39,430 bases of DNA, taken from positions 1-39,430 of the forward strand of contig JAPKCN010000002.1 of the NCBI GenBank assembly GCA_028822945.1, written 5' to 3'. The translations under genes and the position numbers were made by a program. This DNA is from Porticoccaceae bacterium. GTDB lineage: Bacteria > Pseudomonadota > Gammaproteobacteria > Pseudomonadales > Porticoccaceae. Position 1 is the first letter of the stretch, and each line of letters starts with the position of its first letter. Under the pieces are notes generated by a model that saw nothing but the letters and a program-made list of their open reading frames with translations, did not search any database and was not told the origin of the DNA. Positions 17,688 through 26,300 of this stretch are shown one piece after another.

Positions 17688-18173
17688 ATGCCGAATATAA
17701 ACCTCGACGCCACAGATTTAAAAATTATCAACATCCTTCAAGAGTCGGCCAAAATATCCAATGCCGAACTCGCCCAACGCATCGGCTTGACGCCATCACC
17801 ATGCCTCAGTCGCGTGCGCGCGCTGGAAGCTGCTGGCGTTATAAAACGCTATGTGGCGCTGGTTGCACCAAATACTGTCGGCTTGCCCATCAGTGTATTT
17901 ATTCACGTCGCGCTAGAACGACAAGTAGATCGCTCTCTCGAGCGCTTTGAATCGGAGATGCAACAGCATCAAGAAGTCATGGAATGCTACCTAATGACCG
18001 GCGATAGCGACTATCTAATTCGTGTGCTGGTACCAGATATCGTCACCTTGGAGCATTTCATCGTCGACAAACTCTCCAAAATAGCCGGCGTATCGAATAT
18101 CAAATCGAGCTTTGCACTAAAACAGGTAAAGTACAAAACAGCACTACCAATCGCACTCCAACACTGCAATTGA
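17688..18173 (+). CDS. Lrp/AsnC family transcriptional regulator
   Basis: 161 residues. An N-terminal winged helix-turn-helix begins LDATDLKIINILQESAKISNA and contains ELAQRIGLTPSPCLSRVRALE. The C-terminal RAM/AsnC domain, with VFIHVALERQ, VMECYLMTGDSDYLIRVLVPD and IKSSFALKQVKYKTALP, forms the octamer and effector site. The sequence is close to Lrp itself rather than AsnC. It is divergent from aceE across an AT-rich 133-base gap, so it may control aceE and itself; amino-acid effectors such as leucine or alanine are typical for the family. Only a weak ribosome site (GCAG) precedes the ATG. Confidence 0.92.
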   Translation: MPNINLDATDLKIINILQESAKISNAELAQRIGLTPSPCLSRVRALEAAGVIKRYVALVAPNTVGLPISVFIHVALERQVDRSLERFESEMQQHQEVMECYLMTGDSDYLIRVLVPDIVTLEHFIVDKLSKIAGVSNIKSSFALKQVKYKTALPIALQHCN

Positions 18174-18194
18174 GCCCACTAAAAAGCACTCGCC

Positions 18195-18836
18195 CTAACC
18201 TTCGATGCGACACCCAAACTCGCGCCCAGCGTCAAGAATCCAGCGGCCGATATAGTCGGCTAAACTGCGTCGCACAACAAGATCAAAAGAGCCATCGGGG
18301 CGATTGGCGACCACTGCCGAGGCCTTGGCAAAGGTAGTCTGCGCACAACGGCCTCTGCCATCAACTGCGTCGCTCCAGCCACCAAAGTCATAAACCGAAG
18401 ATTTTTTTAAAAGTATGGCTAACGCCGGTGCCGCACCGCGCAGATTGAGGATACTCTGACCACCCGCGACATCGACAAGCGAGATATGCCCAGATAGAGC
18501 AGCGCGCAACTTCGCCTCGAGATCTGGGCTCGGCCCTTGACTGACCAACAACCACTCATCCGGACCCAGCCAGTAGAGACTATGCTCGGCACTAAAATGC
18601 CAACATCCAGGCTCTGTTGGTAGCTCAATACCCAGTACCTGCTGAATGCCGGAAGTGAAATTCTGGCATGCTGCATCACCGCGAATATTCAATTGACTGC
18701 ACAGCGGCAACTCTTTAATTACTACACAAAAGCCTAGTTCACCCCGAGTAACCTCACTGTTGGCCCGATACTGTTGGTGGCTAAACTGACCATAGGCGTG
18801 CATCAGCGGCGTTTCTAAGGCGATCTTATGCGACAT
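18195..18836 (-). CDS. soxG: Sarcosine oxidase gamma subunit
   Basis: 213 residues from the ATG at 18834-18836, which overlaps the end of soxA by 11 bases. Longer in-frame extensions run into soxA and are not credible. The gamma subunit has a GcvT-like fold and completes the heterotetrameric enzyme. Family features are the central AEHSLYWLGPDEWLLVSQ, SLVDVAGGQSILNLRG, the catch-all LLKKSSVYDFGGWSD and the C-terminal VRRSLADYIGRWILDAGREFG. It is the last gene of soxB-soxD-soxA-soxG. Translation is probably coupled to soxA. Confidence 0.9.
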   Translation of the reverse strand: MSHKIALETPLMHAYGQFSHQQYRANSEVTRGELGFCVVIKELPLCSQLNIRGDAACQNFTSGIQQVLGIELPTEPGCWHFSAEHSLYWLGPDEWLLVSQGPSPDLEAKLRAALSGHISLVDVAGGQSILNLRGAAPALAILLKKSSVYDFGGWSDAVDGRGRCAQTTFAKASAVVANRPDGSFDLVVRRSLADYIGRWILDAGREFGCRIEG

Positions 18837-21800
18837 GTTGGCGCACTCCCTTGGGATCATAAAATACCGAACTAACGATTTCAGCGGCCAGGGTGCGACC
18901 GTCTGCCAGAGGGCAATGTACCACCTGGCCCATCCGACTGAGCCCACCCTTGATAACTGCCAAGGCGATGGAATGACCCAGATTGGCACTGTAATAGCTG
19001 GAGGTAACATGGCCTTGCATCGACATGGGTATCGACTGCTGCGGATCAAACACTATCTGCGCACCCTCTGGTAGTATCTCACTGCGACGCAGGGTTTTTA
19101 GTCCAACCAACTGCTTGCGATCAGCGCGCAGTGCATCGCTGCGGTACAAAGAGCGCTTGCCGATAAAACTAAAGACTTTATTTCTGCCAACCACCCAGTC
19201 CATATTCATATCTGCAGGAGTCATCGAGCCATCAGTGTCCTGTCCAACGATAATAAACCCCTTTTCAGCGCGCAGCACATGCATACTCTCGGTGCCGTAG
19301 GGAGTGATATCAAACTCCTCACCGGCGGCCATCAGCGTCTCCCACACATGCCGCCCATAGTGCGCCGGCACATTTATCTCATAAGATAGTTCGCCGGTAA
19401 AACTGATCCGAAAGACCCGCGCGCCGACCCCTGCAACGGTGCAGTCACGCCAGTCCATGAAGCCAAAGGCGTTCTTATCGAGATCGATATCATCGCACAC
19501 TTTTGCCAACACCCGGCGCGCATTCGGCCCACTAATAGTCGCGGTACTCCAGTGGTCGGTGACCGAGGTAAAATACACCTGCAACTCTGGCCACTCGGTT
19601 TGCTGCCAAAGTTCCAACCATGCCAATACCCCAGCGGCGCCGCCAGTCGTGGTAAACATCAGGTAGTGATTGTCGCCGAGACAGGCACACACTCCATCGT
19701 CGAAAATCATACCGTCCTCTTTGAGCATAACTCCGTAGCGGCATTTTCCAGCTGCAAGCTTTAGATAGGAATTGGTATACATGCGGGTGACAAACTCCGC
19801 CGCATCCGGCCCTTGAATATCGATCTTGCCCAAGGTACTGGCATCCAGAATGCCGACACTATTGCGTACCGCCAAACATTCTCGATCGACCGCCGCGCGA
19901 ATAGTCTCGACTGACCCAGACGCAGTCGAACGGGGGAAATACCAAGGGCGCTTCCACTGACCAACGTCTTCAAATACGGCACCCTGCCGAACATGCCAAT
20001 GGTGCGCAGCGGTGTGGCGTTCGGGATCAAAAAGCCCGCCAATATCGCGCCCGGCAATAGCGCCAAACGTCGTTGGCGTGTAAGCAGGACGAAAAATGGT
20101 CGTGCCTACATTTGCGATATCCTGATCCAATGCTGCGGCGAGAATCGCCATACCATTAATATTTCCCAGCTTGCCCTGATCTGTGCCAAACCCAAGCGCG
20201 GTATAACGCTTGACATGCTCGATCGAATCAAAACCCTCAGCGACAGCAATCGCAATGCTACCTGCCGTGACATCGAGTTGCATATCGACAAACTGACTCG
20301 GCGCGCGACTGCTGCGTTTAGTGTGTGGTACTAAAAATAGTGCCTGTTGCGGATGCTCGCCGTACTCCTCAATATGCGGCAGCGCAAACAACCGTTTTGC
20401 ATCGCCAAAACCCGCCAACTGGGCCGCCTGCGCGCCGACATCAGCGCCCTCGGTAAGGCAGTCAGACAACCGATAGGTACCCCGACAAGACCCCGCCGAG
20501 CGCTCTTGTTGCAGCGATGACCCGGGGCGAAAACCGACTATAGCGGCGTCCCACTGCGGTTTAGCACCGGTGTGTGAACTTAAGTGAATGGCTGGACTCC
20601 AGCCACCAGAGCAGGCAATGAGATCGCAGGCGATGCGCGTTACGGCACCGACCAGCCGACTGCCCTGAGCATTTATTGGCGCGACCAACGCACTCTTAAC
20701 GCGCTTGCTACCGCGTGCTTCGATCACCGCATGACCCAACATAACCTCAATACCCTGTTCGGCAACTGCCGCCATAATTTCGCCGTTTGGCGTGCTCCGC
20801 GAGTCGACAATGGCGACTACCGTGCGCCCCGAGCGATGCCAATCTAGCGCTGTCTGATAGGCACTGTCGTTGCACGTAAACAGTAACATCTGATTGCCCG
20901 GCGCTACCCCGTAGCGATTGACATAGGTGGAAACAGAGGATGCCTGCATAACACCGGGAATGTCGTTGTGGGAAAACACCAGCGGGCGCTCAAAGGCCCC
21001 GGTCGCGAGCACCACACGCTTTGCGCGCACGCGGTGCATTCGCTGTCGGCTTCCGGCTGACGCGCAAAGCCCTAAATGGTCGCTACGACGCTCTAGAATG
21101 CCGACAAAGTTGTGATCATAGTAGCCAAAGGCTGTACTCCTTGGCAACATTTGCAGATTGCTAAAGGTGCGCAACTGAGCGACAGTATCGTCGACCCAAG
21201 CGGCGGCCGTCTGGCCATCAATGCGTTGAGTAGATGCTAGTAAGCTGCCGCCAAATTCAGCTTGTTCATCAACAATAATTACTCTCGCGCCGGCATAGGC
21301 TGCCTCTAGCGCCGCCATAAGACCAGCCGGTCCAGCTCCGATCACCAAGACATCGGCATGCTGGTTGAGTTTGTCGTAACAGTCTGGGTCTTCCTCGACC
21401 GGGCTTCGGCCCAAGCCCGCGGCCTTACGAATAAAGTGCTCGTAGGTCATCCATAACTTGGCCGGATACATAAATGTTTTATAGTAAAATCCAGGCGGCA
21501 TCAGTCTACTAAACCAGCCGGCAATACTCATCAGGTCGAAATCGACACTTGGCCAGCCATTCACGGACGCAGATTCAAGACCCTCGTAGAGTTCTACTTG
21601 GGTTGCCTTGAGATTTGGCACGGTCGCGGCGCCGCTGCCGATCTGCATAATGGCATTTGGCTCCTCGGCACCGTGGCCGACGATACCGCGCGGTCGGCCA
21701 TACTTAAAGCTGCGCCCAACCACATTGACACCGTTGGCAAGTAGCGCCGACGCTAGGGTATCGCCAGCGACTCCCTGTAGTGCTCTGCCGTTGTAGGTAA

Positions 21801-21882
21801 AATTAATGATCACACTGGTATCGGTCCGCGCGCTAGCGCAAACATGAGCGCTCAAGCGGTTAATCTGACTCGTCTTAGTCAT
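18826..21882 (-). CDS. soxA: Sarcosine oxidase alpha subunit
   Basis: 1018 residues from the ATG at 21882, which overlaps the soxD stop as ATGA; a longer start would lie within soxD. The order is an N-terminal ferredoxin-like domain without cluster cysteines (FTYNGRALQGVAGDTLASALLAN), an FAD/NAD-binding domain (GAGPAGLMAALEAAYAGA, from about 182; VDEQAEFGGSLL), a SoxA-specific segment (about 480-620), and a C-terminal GcvT/aminomethyltransferase domain (about 640-1000) with FSFIGKRSL. The GcvT half receives the one-carbon unit on THF to give 5,10-methylene-THF. The tetramer oxidises sarcosine to glycine with oxygen. The length is at the top of the family range. Confidence 0.96.
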   Translation of the reverse strand: MTKTSQINRLSAHVCASARTDTSVIINFTYNGRALQGVAGDTLASALLANGVNVVGRSFKYGRPRGIVGHGAEEPNAIMQIGSGAATVPNLKATQVELYEGLESASVNGWPSVDFDLMSIAGWFSRLMPPGFYYKTFMYPAKLWMTYEHFIRKAAGLGRSPVEEDPDCYDKLNQHADVLVIGAGPAGLMAALEAAYAGARVIIVDEQAEFGGSLLASTQRIDGQTAAAWVDDTVAQLRTFSNLQMLPRSTAFGYYDHNFVGILERRSDHLGLCASAGSRQRMHRVRAKRVVLATGAFERPLVFSHNDIPGVMQASSVSTYVNRYGVAPGNQMLLFTCNDSAYQTALDWHRSGRTVVAIVDSRSTPNGEIMAAVAEQGIEVMLGHAVIEARGSKRVKSALVAPINAQGSRLVGAVTRIACDLIACSGGWSPAIHLSSHTGAKPQWDAAIVGFRPGSSLQQERSAGSCRGTYRLSDCLTEGADVGAQAAQLAGFGDAKRLFALPHIEEYGEHPQQALFLVPHTKRSSRAPSQFVDMQLDVTAGSIAIAVAEGFDSIEHVKRYTALGFGTDQGKLGNINGMAILAAALDQDIANVGTTIFRPAYTPTTFGAIAGRDIGGLFDPERHTAAHHWHVRQGAVFEDVGQWKRPWYFPRSTASGSVETIRAAVDRECLAVRNSVGILDASTLGKIDIQGPDAAEFVTRMYTNSYLKLAAGKCRYGVMLKEDGMIFDDGVCACLGDNHYLMFTTTGGAAGVLAWLELWQQTEWPELQVYFTSVTDHWSTATISGPNARRVLAKVCDDIDLDKNAFGFMDWRDCTVAGVGARVFRISFTGELSYEINVPAHYGRHVWETLMAAGEEFDITPYGTESMHVLRAEKGFIIVGQDTDGSMTPADMNMDWVVGRNKVFSFIGKRSLYRSDALRADRKQLVGLKTLRRSEILPEGAQIVFDPQQSIPMSMQGHVTSSYYSANLGHSIALAVIKGGLSRMGQVVHCPLADGRTLAAEIVSSVFYDPKGVRQHVA

Positions 21883-22181
21883 AGCGCAGTGCTCACAATC
21901 GAAGCGCTTACAAGAGGTTTTTCGCCTACGCAATAAGTCTCAAGAATGGCATAAGTTAGAGTATTGCGTGTGGCATAAAAATAGCGACGACAACCCGTAC
22001 CGTGATACCACATCTCATGATGAATACCGCGTGGGTTTTTACGAAAAAATAAGTAGTCACCCCACGCCTCATCGGTCAGTGATTCAGGCGCCAACGGCCG
22101 CACTATATGCGCTTCACCGCCATAGCTAAACTCTTCTTCCTCGCGATCTTCACGACAGTGAGGACAGTGGATTAGTAGCAT
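21879..22181 (-). CDS. soxD: Sarcosine oxidase delta subunit
   Basis: 100 residues. It starts MLLIHCPHCREDREEEEF, with the zinc ligands C6 and C9; H60 and C64 (YHGTGCRRYF) complete the site seen in Corynebacterium SoxD. Other marks are DYLFFRKNPRGIHHEMW and TRNTLTYAILETYCVGE. GAGGTG precedes the ATG at normal spacing. The delta subunit is structural and holds zinc. Its stop overlaps the soxA start (ATGA), and soxB lies 125 bases upstream in the same operon. Confidence 0.95.
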   Translation of the reverse strand: MLLIHCPHCREDREEEEFSYGGEAHIVRPLAPESLTDEAWGDYLFFRKNPRGIHHEMWYHGTGCRRYFYATRNTLTYAILETYCVGEKPLVSASIVSTAL

Positions 22182-22306
22182 ATTTTACGCACCTCAATAG
22201 GGTTTCTCTGTGCTCTTACTTTTGCTCTTAAATAGCGGTATCTCACCGGGCCCTGCGCGCGCCACATGTATCAACCGCGTCCACCAATAGCGAGTATCAA
22301 TGCCGG

Positions 22307-23557
22307 TCAGTGGGCCACACCGGCGGCGCCGTGCTCGTCGATCAGCGCACCAGTATTAAAGCGATCGACATCAAAAGCCGCCGCCAGTGGGTGCGGGTGG
22401 TCGTTGGCAACCGTATCAGCGAACACAAAACCGGAAGCCGGCGTCGCCTTAAAACCGCCAGTTCCCCAGCCGCAGTTGAAGTACAGTCCGCCGACGGAGG
22501 TTTTACTGATAATCGGACAGGCATCTGGACAAGTGTCGACTACACCACCCCACTGCCGATTCATGCGAATGCGGCTAAATGCCGGAAACAACTCGCAGAT
22601 AGCCTGCAGCGTGTGCTCGATAACATGGAACGAACCGCGCTGACCATAGCCGTTGTAGCCGTCGACGCCGGCACCGATAACCAGATCGCCCTTGTCAGAC
22701 TGACTCACGTAACCGTGGACTGCATTCGACATAACGACCGTATCCAGACAGGGTTTAACCGGTTCCGAGACCAACGCCTGCAACGGACGCGATTCAACAG
22801 GTAGGCGCAATCCAGCCATCGCCGCAACCACACCTGAATTACCGGCAGTGACACAGGCAACTTTGCGCGCGCCAATAAAGCCGGCGGTAGTTTCCACCCC
22901 GAGAACGGCACCATTTTGACGGCGTATCCCAGTCACCTCTGTCTGTTGAATCATATCCACACCGAGAGCGTCTGCGCCGCGCGCATAACCCCAGGCTACG
23001 GCGTCGTGGCGCGCAGTGCCTCCTCGCGGTTGCCATGAAGCACCGAGAATTGGGTAGCGGCAATCCGGCGAAATATTGATTAGCGGGGCGATTTCTTTGA
23101 TACGCTCAGGGGTCACCACCTCACCATCGATACCGTTGAGGCGGTTGGCGTTAACTCGCCGCTCTATATCGCGCATATCCTGCAAATTGTGACCTAGATT
23201 TAACACGCCGCGTTGGCTGAACATGACGTTATAGTTAAGTTCTTGACTGAGACCTTCCCATAGCTTCAAGGCGAGTTCATAGAGTTGCGCGGCCTCGTCC
23301 CAAAGGTAATTAGATCTGATAATGGTGGTGTTGCGAGCGGTATTACCACCGCCCAGATAGCCTTTTTCGATCACCGCGACATTCCTAATTCCATGTACCT
23401 TGGCCAGATAGTACGCGGTTGCCAGTCCGTGTCCGCCACCGCCCACCACAATCACATCATAATCACTTTTTGGCTTTGGGCTGCGCCAGATTTTCTGCCA
23501 GTTTTCGTGATAACTGAGGGCGTTGCTAAATAAACTAAAACCGGAATATTTTTTCAT
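22307..23557 (-). CDS. soxB: Sarcosine oxidase beta subunit
   Basis: 416 residues. The FAD-binding dinucleotide fold is DVIVVGGGGHGLATAYYLAK (about 34-53). H184 in GGTARHDAVAWGYARGA fits the histidine that carries covalent FMN in this family. The C-terminal VVDTCPDACPIISKT and CGWGTGGFKATPASG are also typical. The beta subunit holds the sarcosine-oxidising flavin site; with alpha it yields glycine, methylene-THF and hydrogen peroxide. It is the first gene of soxBDAG. Unlike many proteobacterial clusters, no glyA precedes it; instead a GlxA-type regulator is divergent across 186 bases that contain palindromes. Confidence 0.96.
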   Translation of the reverse strand: MKKYSGFSLFSNALSYHENWQKIWRSPKPKSDYDVIVVGGGGHGLATAYYLAKVHGIRNVAVIEKGYLGGGNTARNTTIIRSNYLWDEAAQLYELALKLWEGLSQELNYNVMFSQRGVLNLGHNLQDMRDIERRVNANRLNGIDGEVVTPERIKEIAPLINISPDCRYPILGASWQPRGGTARHDAVAWGYARGADALGVDMIQQTEVTGIRRQNGAVLGVETTAGFIGARKVACVTAGNSGVVAAMAGLRLPVESRPLQALVSEPVKPCLDTVVMSNAVHGYVSQSDKGDLVIGAGVDGYNGYGQRGSFHVIEHTLQAICELFPAFSRIRMNRQWGGVVDTCPDACPIISKTSVGGLYFNCGWGTGGFKATPASGFVFADTVANDHPHPLAAAFDVDRFNTGALIDEHGAAGVAH

Positions 23558-23677
23558 TCTTAACTACCACCAAAATACTAAGTCGTAAGTGTTAGTGAAG
23601 CAATTTATACGTCCAAAGAGATAGAACACAACTGCCAAACAAAGAGCTAAAAGCGACATACATACCACAAAAAAATC

Positions 23678-23692
23678 TTTATCTTAGATAAA
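23678..23692. promoter_or_regulatory. Inverted repeat in soxB/regulator intergenic region, candidate operator
   Basis: TTTATCT, one base, AGATAAA: seven perfect pairs about the centre at 23685. It lies between the divergent starts of soxB and the GlxA-type regulator, where an operator is expected. The binding protein is unknown. Confidence 0.35.
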
Positions 23693-23701
23693 TGGCATTT
23701 T

Positions 23702-23711
23702 AAGACGTCTT
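23702..23711. promoter_or_regulatory. Perfect 10-base palindrome AAGACGTCTT, candidate operator
   Basis: A perfect palindrome 10 bases after the previous inverted repeat, flanked by T-rich sequence, about 33 bases before the regulator start. Its role in binding a regulator is inferred from position only. Confidence 0.3.
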
Positions 23712-23743
23712 TTTTCGGAAATTTATTGTCTAAAAGCGTCGCC

Positions 23744-24796
23744 ATGCTTACAATGAAAACCGCAGCCCCATTCACCAGCACTCCATATATGTCGCCGAAA
23801 ACCATCAATCCACAGCGCAGTTCACCGAGTTTATCGGTGGGTTTTGTGCTCATGCAAAGTTTTACACTACTACCATTTTCGGCTTTTATCGACGCTCTAC
23901 GCCTGGCCGCAGACGAGGGTGACCAAAGCGCACAGATTCATTGTCGCTGGACAGTTATGGGGGCAACGCTCGATCGCATTACTTCGAGTTCTGGGGTCGC
24001 CATCGAACCCTGGGAGATCTACCGCGATCCGGCCGAATTCGACTACATCGTCGTGGTCGGTGGGTTACTCCCAGAGACATTGAATGGCAGTCGCCACGTG
24101 ATCGACTATCTCCAGTGGGCTGACCGTGCACACACACCGATTATTGGTTTGTGTACCGGCTCTTTCGCGATGATTCGCGCCGGTCTAATGACCAACCGAC
24201 GCTGCTGCGTTAGCTGGTTTCACTATGGCGATCTAACCGATCGCTATGTTGATGTGACGCCGGTAGGCGATCAGTTATTCGTCGACGACGGCGATCGTAT
24301 TACCTGCGCTGGCGGCGCTGTAGCCGCCGATCTAGCGGCGCATATCATCGAGCGGCACCTCGGCCAGTCCTGGGCGCGCAAGAGTCTACGCATCTTGGTT
24401 ATGGATAGTCCGAGACCGGCCAATGCGCCGCAACCGCAGCCTACTTCGACCTATAGAGTAGAAAACAAATGGGCAAAAAAAGCGCTTTTAGTGATGGAGC
24501 AAAATCTCAGTCGCCCGCTAACCACCAATGCCATTGCAGCGCGTATCAATATCTCAAAACGCCAGCTAGAACGCCTATTTCTAGCCGATACCGGCGACAG
24601 TCTGCAAAAATTTTATCGTAAAATTCGCCTCAGCTATGGCCACTGGCTGTTGGAGAACACCCAGCGCTCGATTACCGATATCGCAGAAGAGTCTGGCTTT
24701 GCAGACACCGCGCACTTCTCCCGCGCATTTCATGGCGCCTTTGCCCAACGGCCGACTGGCTTCCGCAAGCGCGCATTTAATAGCGGTAAAACATAG
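23744..24796 (+). CDS. GlxA family transcriptional regulator (DJ-1/PfpI-like plus AraC HTH)
   Basis: About 350 residues from the ATG at 23744. ATGs at 23753 and 23789 are also possible, and none has a clear ribosome site. The N-terminal half is a class I glutamine amidotransferase/DJ-1-like domain: VGFVLMQSFTLLPFSAFIDALRLA, VVVGGLLPET, and the nucleophile elbow GLCTGSFAMIRAGL. The C-terminal AraC domain carries two HTH motifs (LTTNAIAARINISKRQLERLF; SITDIAEESGFADTAHFSRAF). GbdR and related betaine/sarcosine catabolic regulators share this architecture. It is divergent from soxB, so control of soxBDAG is the obvious guess; the inducer is unknown. Confidence 0.9.
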   Translation: MLTMKTAAPFTSTPYMSPKTINPQRSSPSLSVGFVLMQSFTLLPFSAFIDALRLAADEGDQSAQIHCRWTVMGATLDRITSSSGVAIEPWEIYRDPAEFDYIVVVGGLLPETLNGSRHVIDYLQWADRAHTPIIGLCTGSFAMIRAGLMTNRRCCVSWFHYGDLTDRYVDVTPVGDQLFVDDGDRITCAGGAVAADLAAHIIERHLGQSWARKSLRILVMDSPRPANAPQPQPTSTYRVENKWAKKALLVMEQNLSRPLTTNAIAARINISKRQLERLFLADTGDSLQKFYRKIRLSYGHWLLENTQRSITDIAEESGFADTAHFSRAFHGAFAQRPTGFRKRAFNSGKT

Positions 24797-24989
24797 CCCT
24801 GAACCAACTCACTGCGATAAGCCAAACAAAAGTCCTGGGCTAAAATACCGAGTAACTAGGTTTGTCGTCGATTACGGCGACCTTTAACAGCGTCGAACCG
24901 GAATCAGGGCTCGGAAACGCAGTTTATTACATTTGATCAAATCTAAAGCCGTTTATTATCGTCCCACTGGGGTAAAATAAGAGGCTTTT

Positions 24990-25006
24990 GGAGCTCAAAA
25001 AGCTCC
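24990..25006. promoter_or_regulatory. Short hairpin in YeiH leader
   Basis: GGAGCT (24990-24995), loop CAAAA, AGCTCC (25001-25006): six perfect pairs, ending 24 bases before the GTG start of the YeiH-family gene. There is no T-tract. It may be a leader structure, or a palindromic operator (GGAGCT is half of a symmetric site). Confidence 0.25.
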
Positions 25007-25029
25007 CTCGTTAGATTTAGGCTAATAGT

Positions 25030-25983
25030 GTGACGATGATAAAAGTGATATTCACTGAAGGTCTAAAGAGTCCCAAAACAGGCCTAACTATCGGTCTTTT
25101 GACGGTGCTCATGTACCACGGTAACGCAGCATTAGCACTGCTGATCGGAGCCGCCATAGCGCTTATCTTCGATAAAAGGCTTATTATCAACGCCAACACA
25201 ATTGGCACATATGCACTACAAACGGCAATAATCTTACTCGGCCTGAAGCTTAACGCGAGTCAATTGATGCAAATCAGTGCCGATTACAGCCTACTCATCA
25301 CTTGCTTTGTCACACTGACGCTCGGACTCGGCTTGCTGATTGGCCGTTGGTTTGGCAACAATCCAACCACCAGTCAGCTTATCGCATCTGGCACCGCGAT
25401 CTGCGGAGGTACAACTATTGTCAGTTTATCTCCCGTTATCAATGCGCGGGTTGACCAAACTGCACTGGCATTGACTATGGTGTTTGTGCTGAACGCACTA
25501 GCTCTTTTGATATTCCCGACGATCGGCCAGTACCTAAATTTATCCCAAGAACAATTTGGTGTCTGGGCTGCGCTAGCGATTCACGATACCTCGTCGGTAA
25601 TGGCTACCGCCGCACTGTATGGCGATGAGGCTGTCGCAATGGCAACAACCGTAAAGCTCGGCCGCACACTCTGGTTGATTCCGCTGCTGCTGTGCGCCAG
25701 TTTGTACACACAGCGTGGCACAGCGCATGTGAGACTGCCGTTGTTTATTGTCGGCTTCGTGTTAACCGCAGGACTGGGCTCCTTGGTTACACTGCCAAGC
25801 GCTCTACTCTGGGGTGCAGCATATGCCTGCAAAAGTCTGCTGGTGTTGGCCCTGTTTTGCATAGGCACAGAGATCAATCGCGCGACATTGCTCAATCTTC
25901 GCGGCGCTGCCTTTATGCAAGGTCTGGTTTTGTGGGCGGCGGTGGTGCCAGCGAGCCTCGCGATGGTTTACCACTGCGTATGA
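25030..25983 (+). CDS. YeiH family (UPF0324) integral membrane protein, putative exporter
   Basis: 317 residues from a GTG at 25030; an ATG two codons later is an alternative. About ten hydrophobic segments are seen. Family signatures are AIILLGLKLNASQLM, SGTAICGGTTIVSLSPVINA, AIHDTSSVMATAALYGDEA and ATTVKLGRTLWLIPLLL. Members of this family are poorly characterised; some sit beside sulfonate degradation genes and are proposed to export sulfite. No sulfur gene is visible here, so the substrate is open. It lies between two GlxA-type regulators, next to but not clearly part of the methyl-amine pathway genes. Confidence 0.88.
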   Translation: MTMIKVIFTEGLKSPKTGLTIGLLTVLMYHGNAALALLIGAAIALIFDKRLIINANTIGTYALQTAIILLGLKLNASQLMQISADYSLLITCFVTLTLGLGLLIGRWFGNNPTTSQLIASGTAICGGTTIVSLSPVINARVDQTALALTMVFVLNALALLIFPTIGQYLNLSQEQFGVWAALAIHDTSSVMATAALYGDEAVAMATTVKLGRTLWLIPLLLCASLYTQRGTAHVRLPLFIVGFVLTAGLGSLVTLPSALLWGAAYACKSLLVLALFCIGTEINRATLLNLRGAAFMQGLVLWAAVVPASLAMVYHCV

Positions 25984-26300
25984 CCTTTGATCGTGAGTAA
26001 CTGTCGATTGTTGTCGCTTTTGATGACTACAATAGTTGGCATAGCGCAAGCTAGCAAAAATAACCCGGCACACCTAACCACGCACCTTTGCATAACCGCG
26101 CATAACTATTGGTTATAGCCTAGTGCGATTGCTTCTTTGGAATGCGCGTTCTAGTGCGTTAGCCTGAAGGAATGAAAATTTTTTCGCTTGAGATAGATCT
26201 ACTGAGTGCTGTTGCAATAGCGGCATTCATATTATTTTTGCTCGCCCCGCTGCTGCTTTAGATCTTATAAACGCTGCCCTAAAACCAGTAAAAAATACTA
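25984..26300. other. Convergent intergenic region
   Basis: About 317 bases between the end of the YeiH-family gene and the end of the minus-strand GlxA-type regulator. It contains one possible microprotein ORF (26172-26261); no clear terminator is seen. Confidence 0.4.
26172..26261 (+). CDS. Possible single-span membrane microprotein (29 aa)
   Basis: ATG at 26172 to TAG at 26259-26261. The product is MKIFSLEIDLLSAVAIA followed by AFILFLLAPLLL, essentially one transmembrane helix with a short charged N-terminus. AAGGA directly abuts the ATG with no spacer, which argues against efficient initiation. No family is recognised. Such short hydrophobic ORFs also occur by chance. Confidence 0.25.
   Translation: MKIFSLEIDLLSAVAIAAFILFLLAPLLL

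Noticed and set aside
18836..19049. A 71-residue N-terminal extension of soxG
   Set aside because: It lies wholly inside soxA in another frame and its sequence does not resemble the family. The ATG at 18836 gives a normal SoxG.
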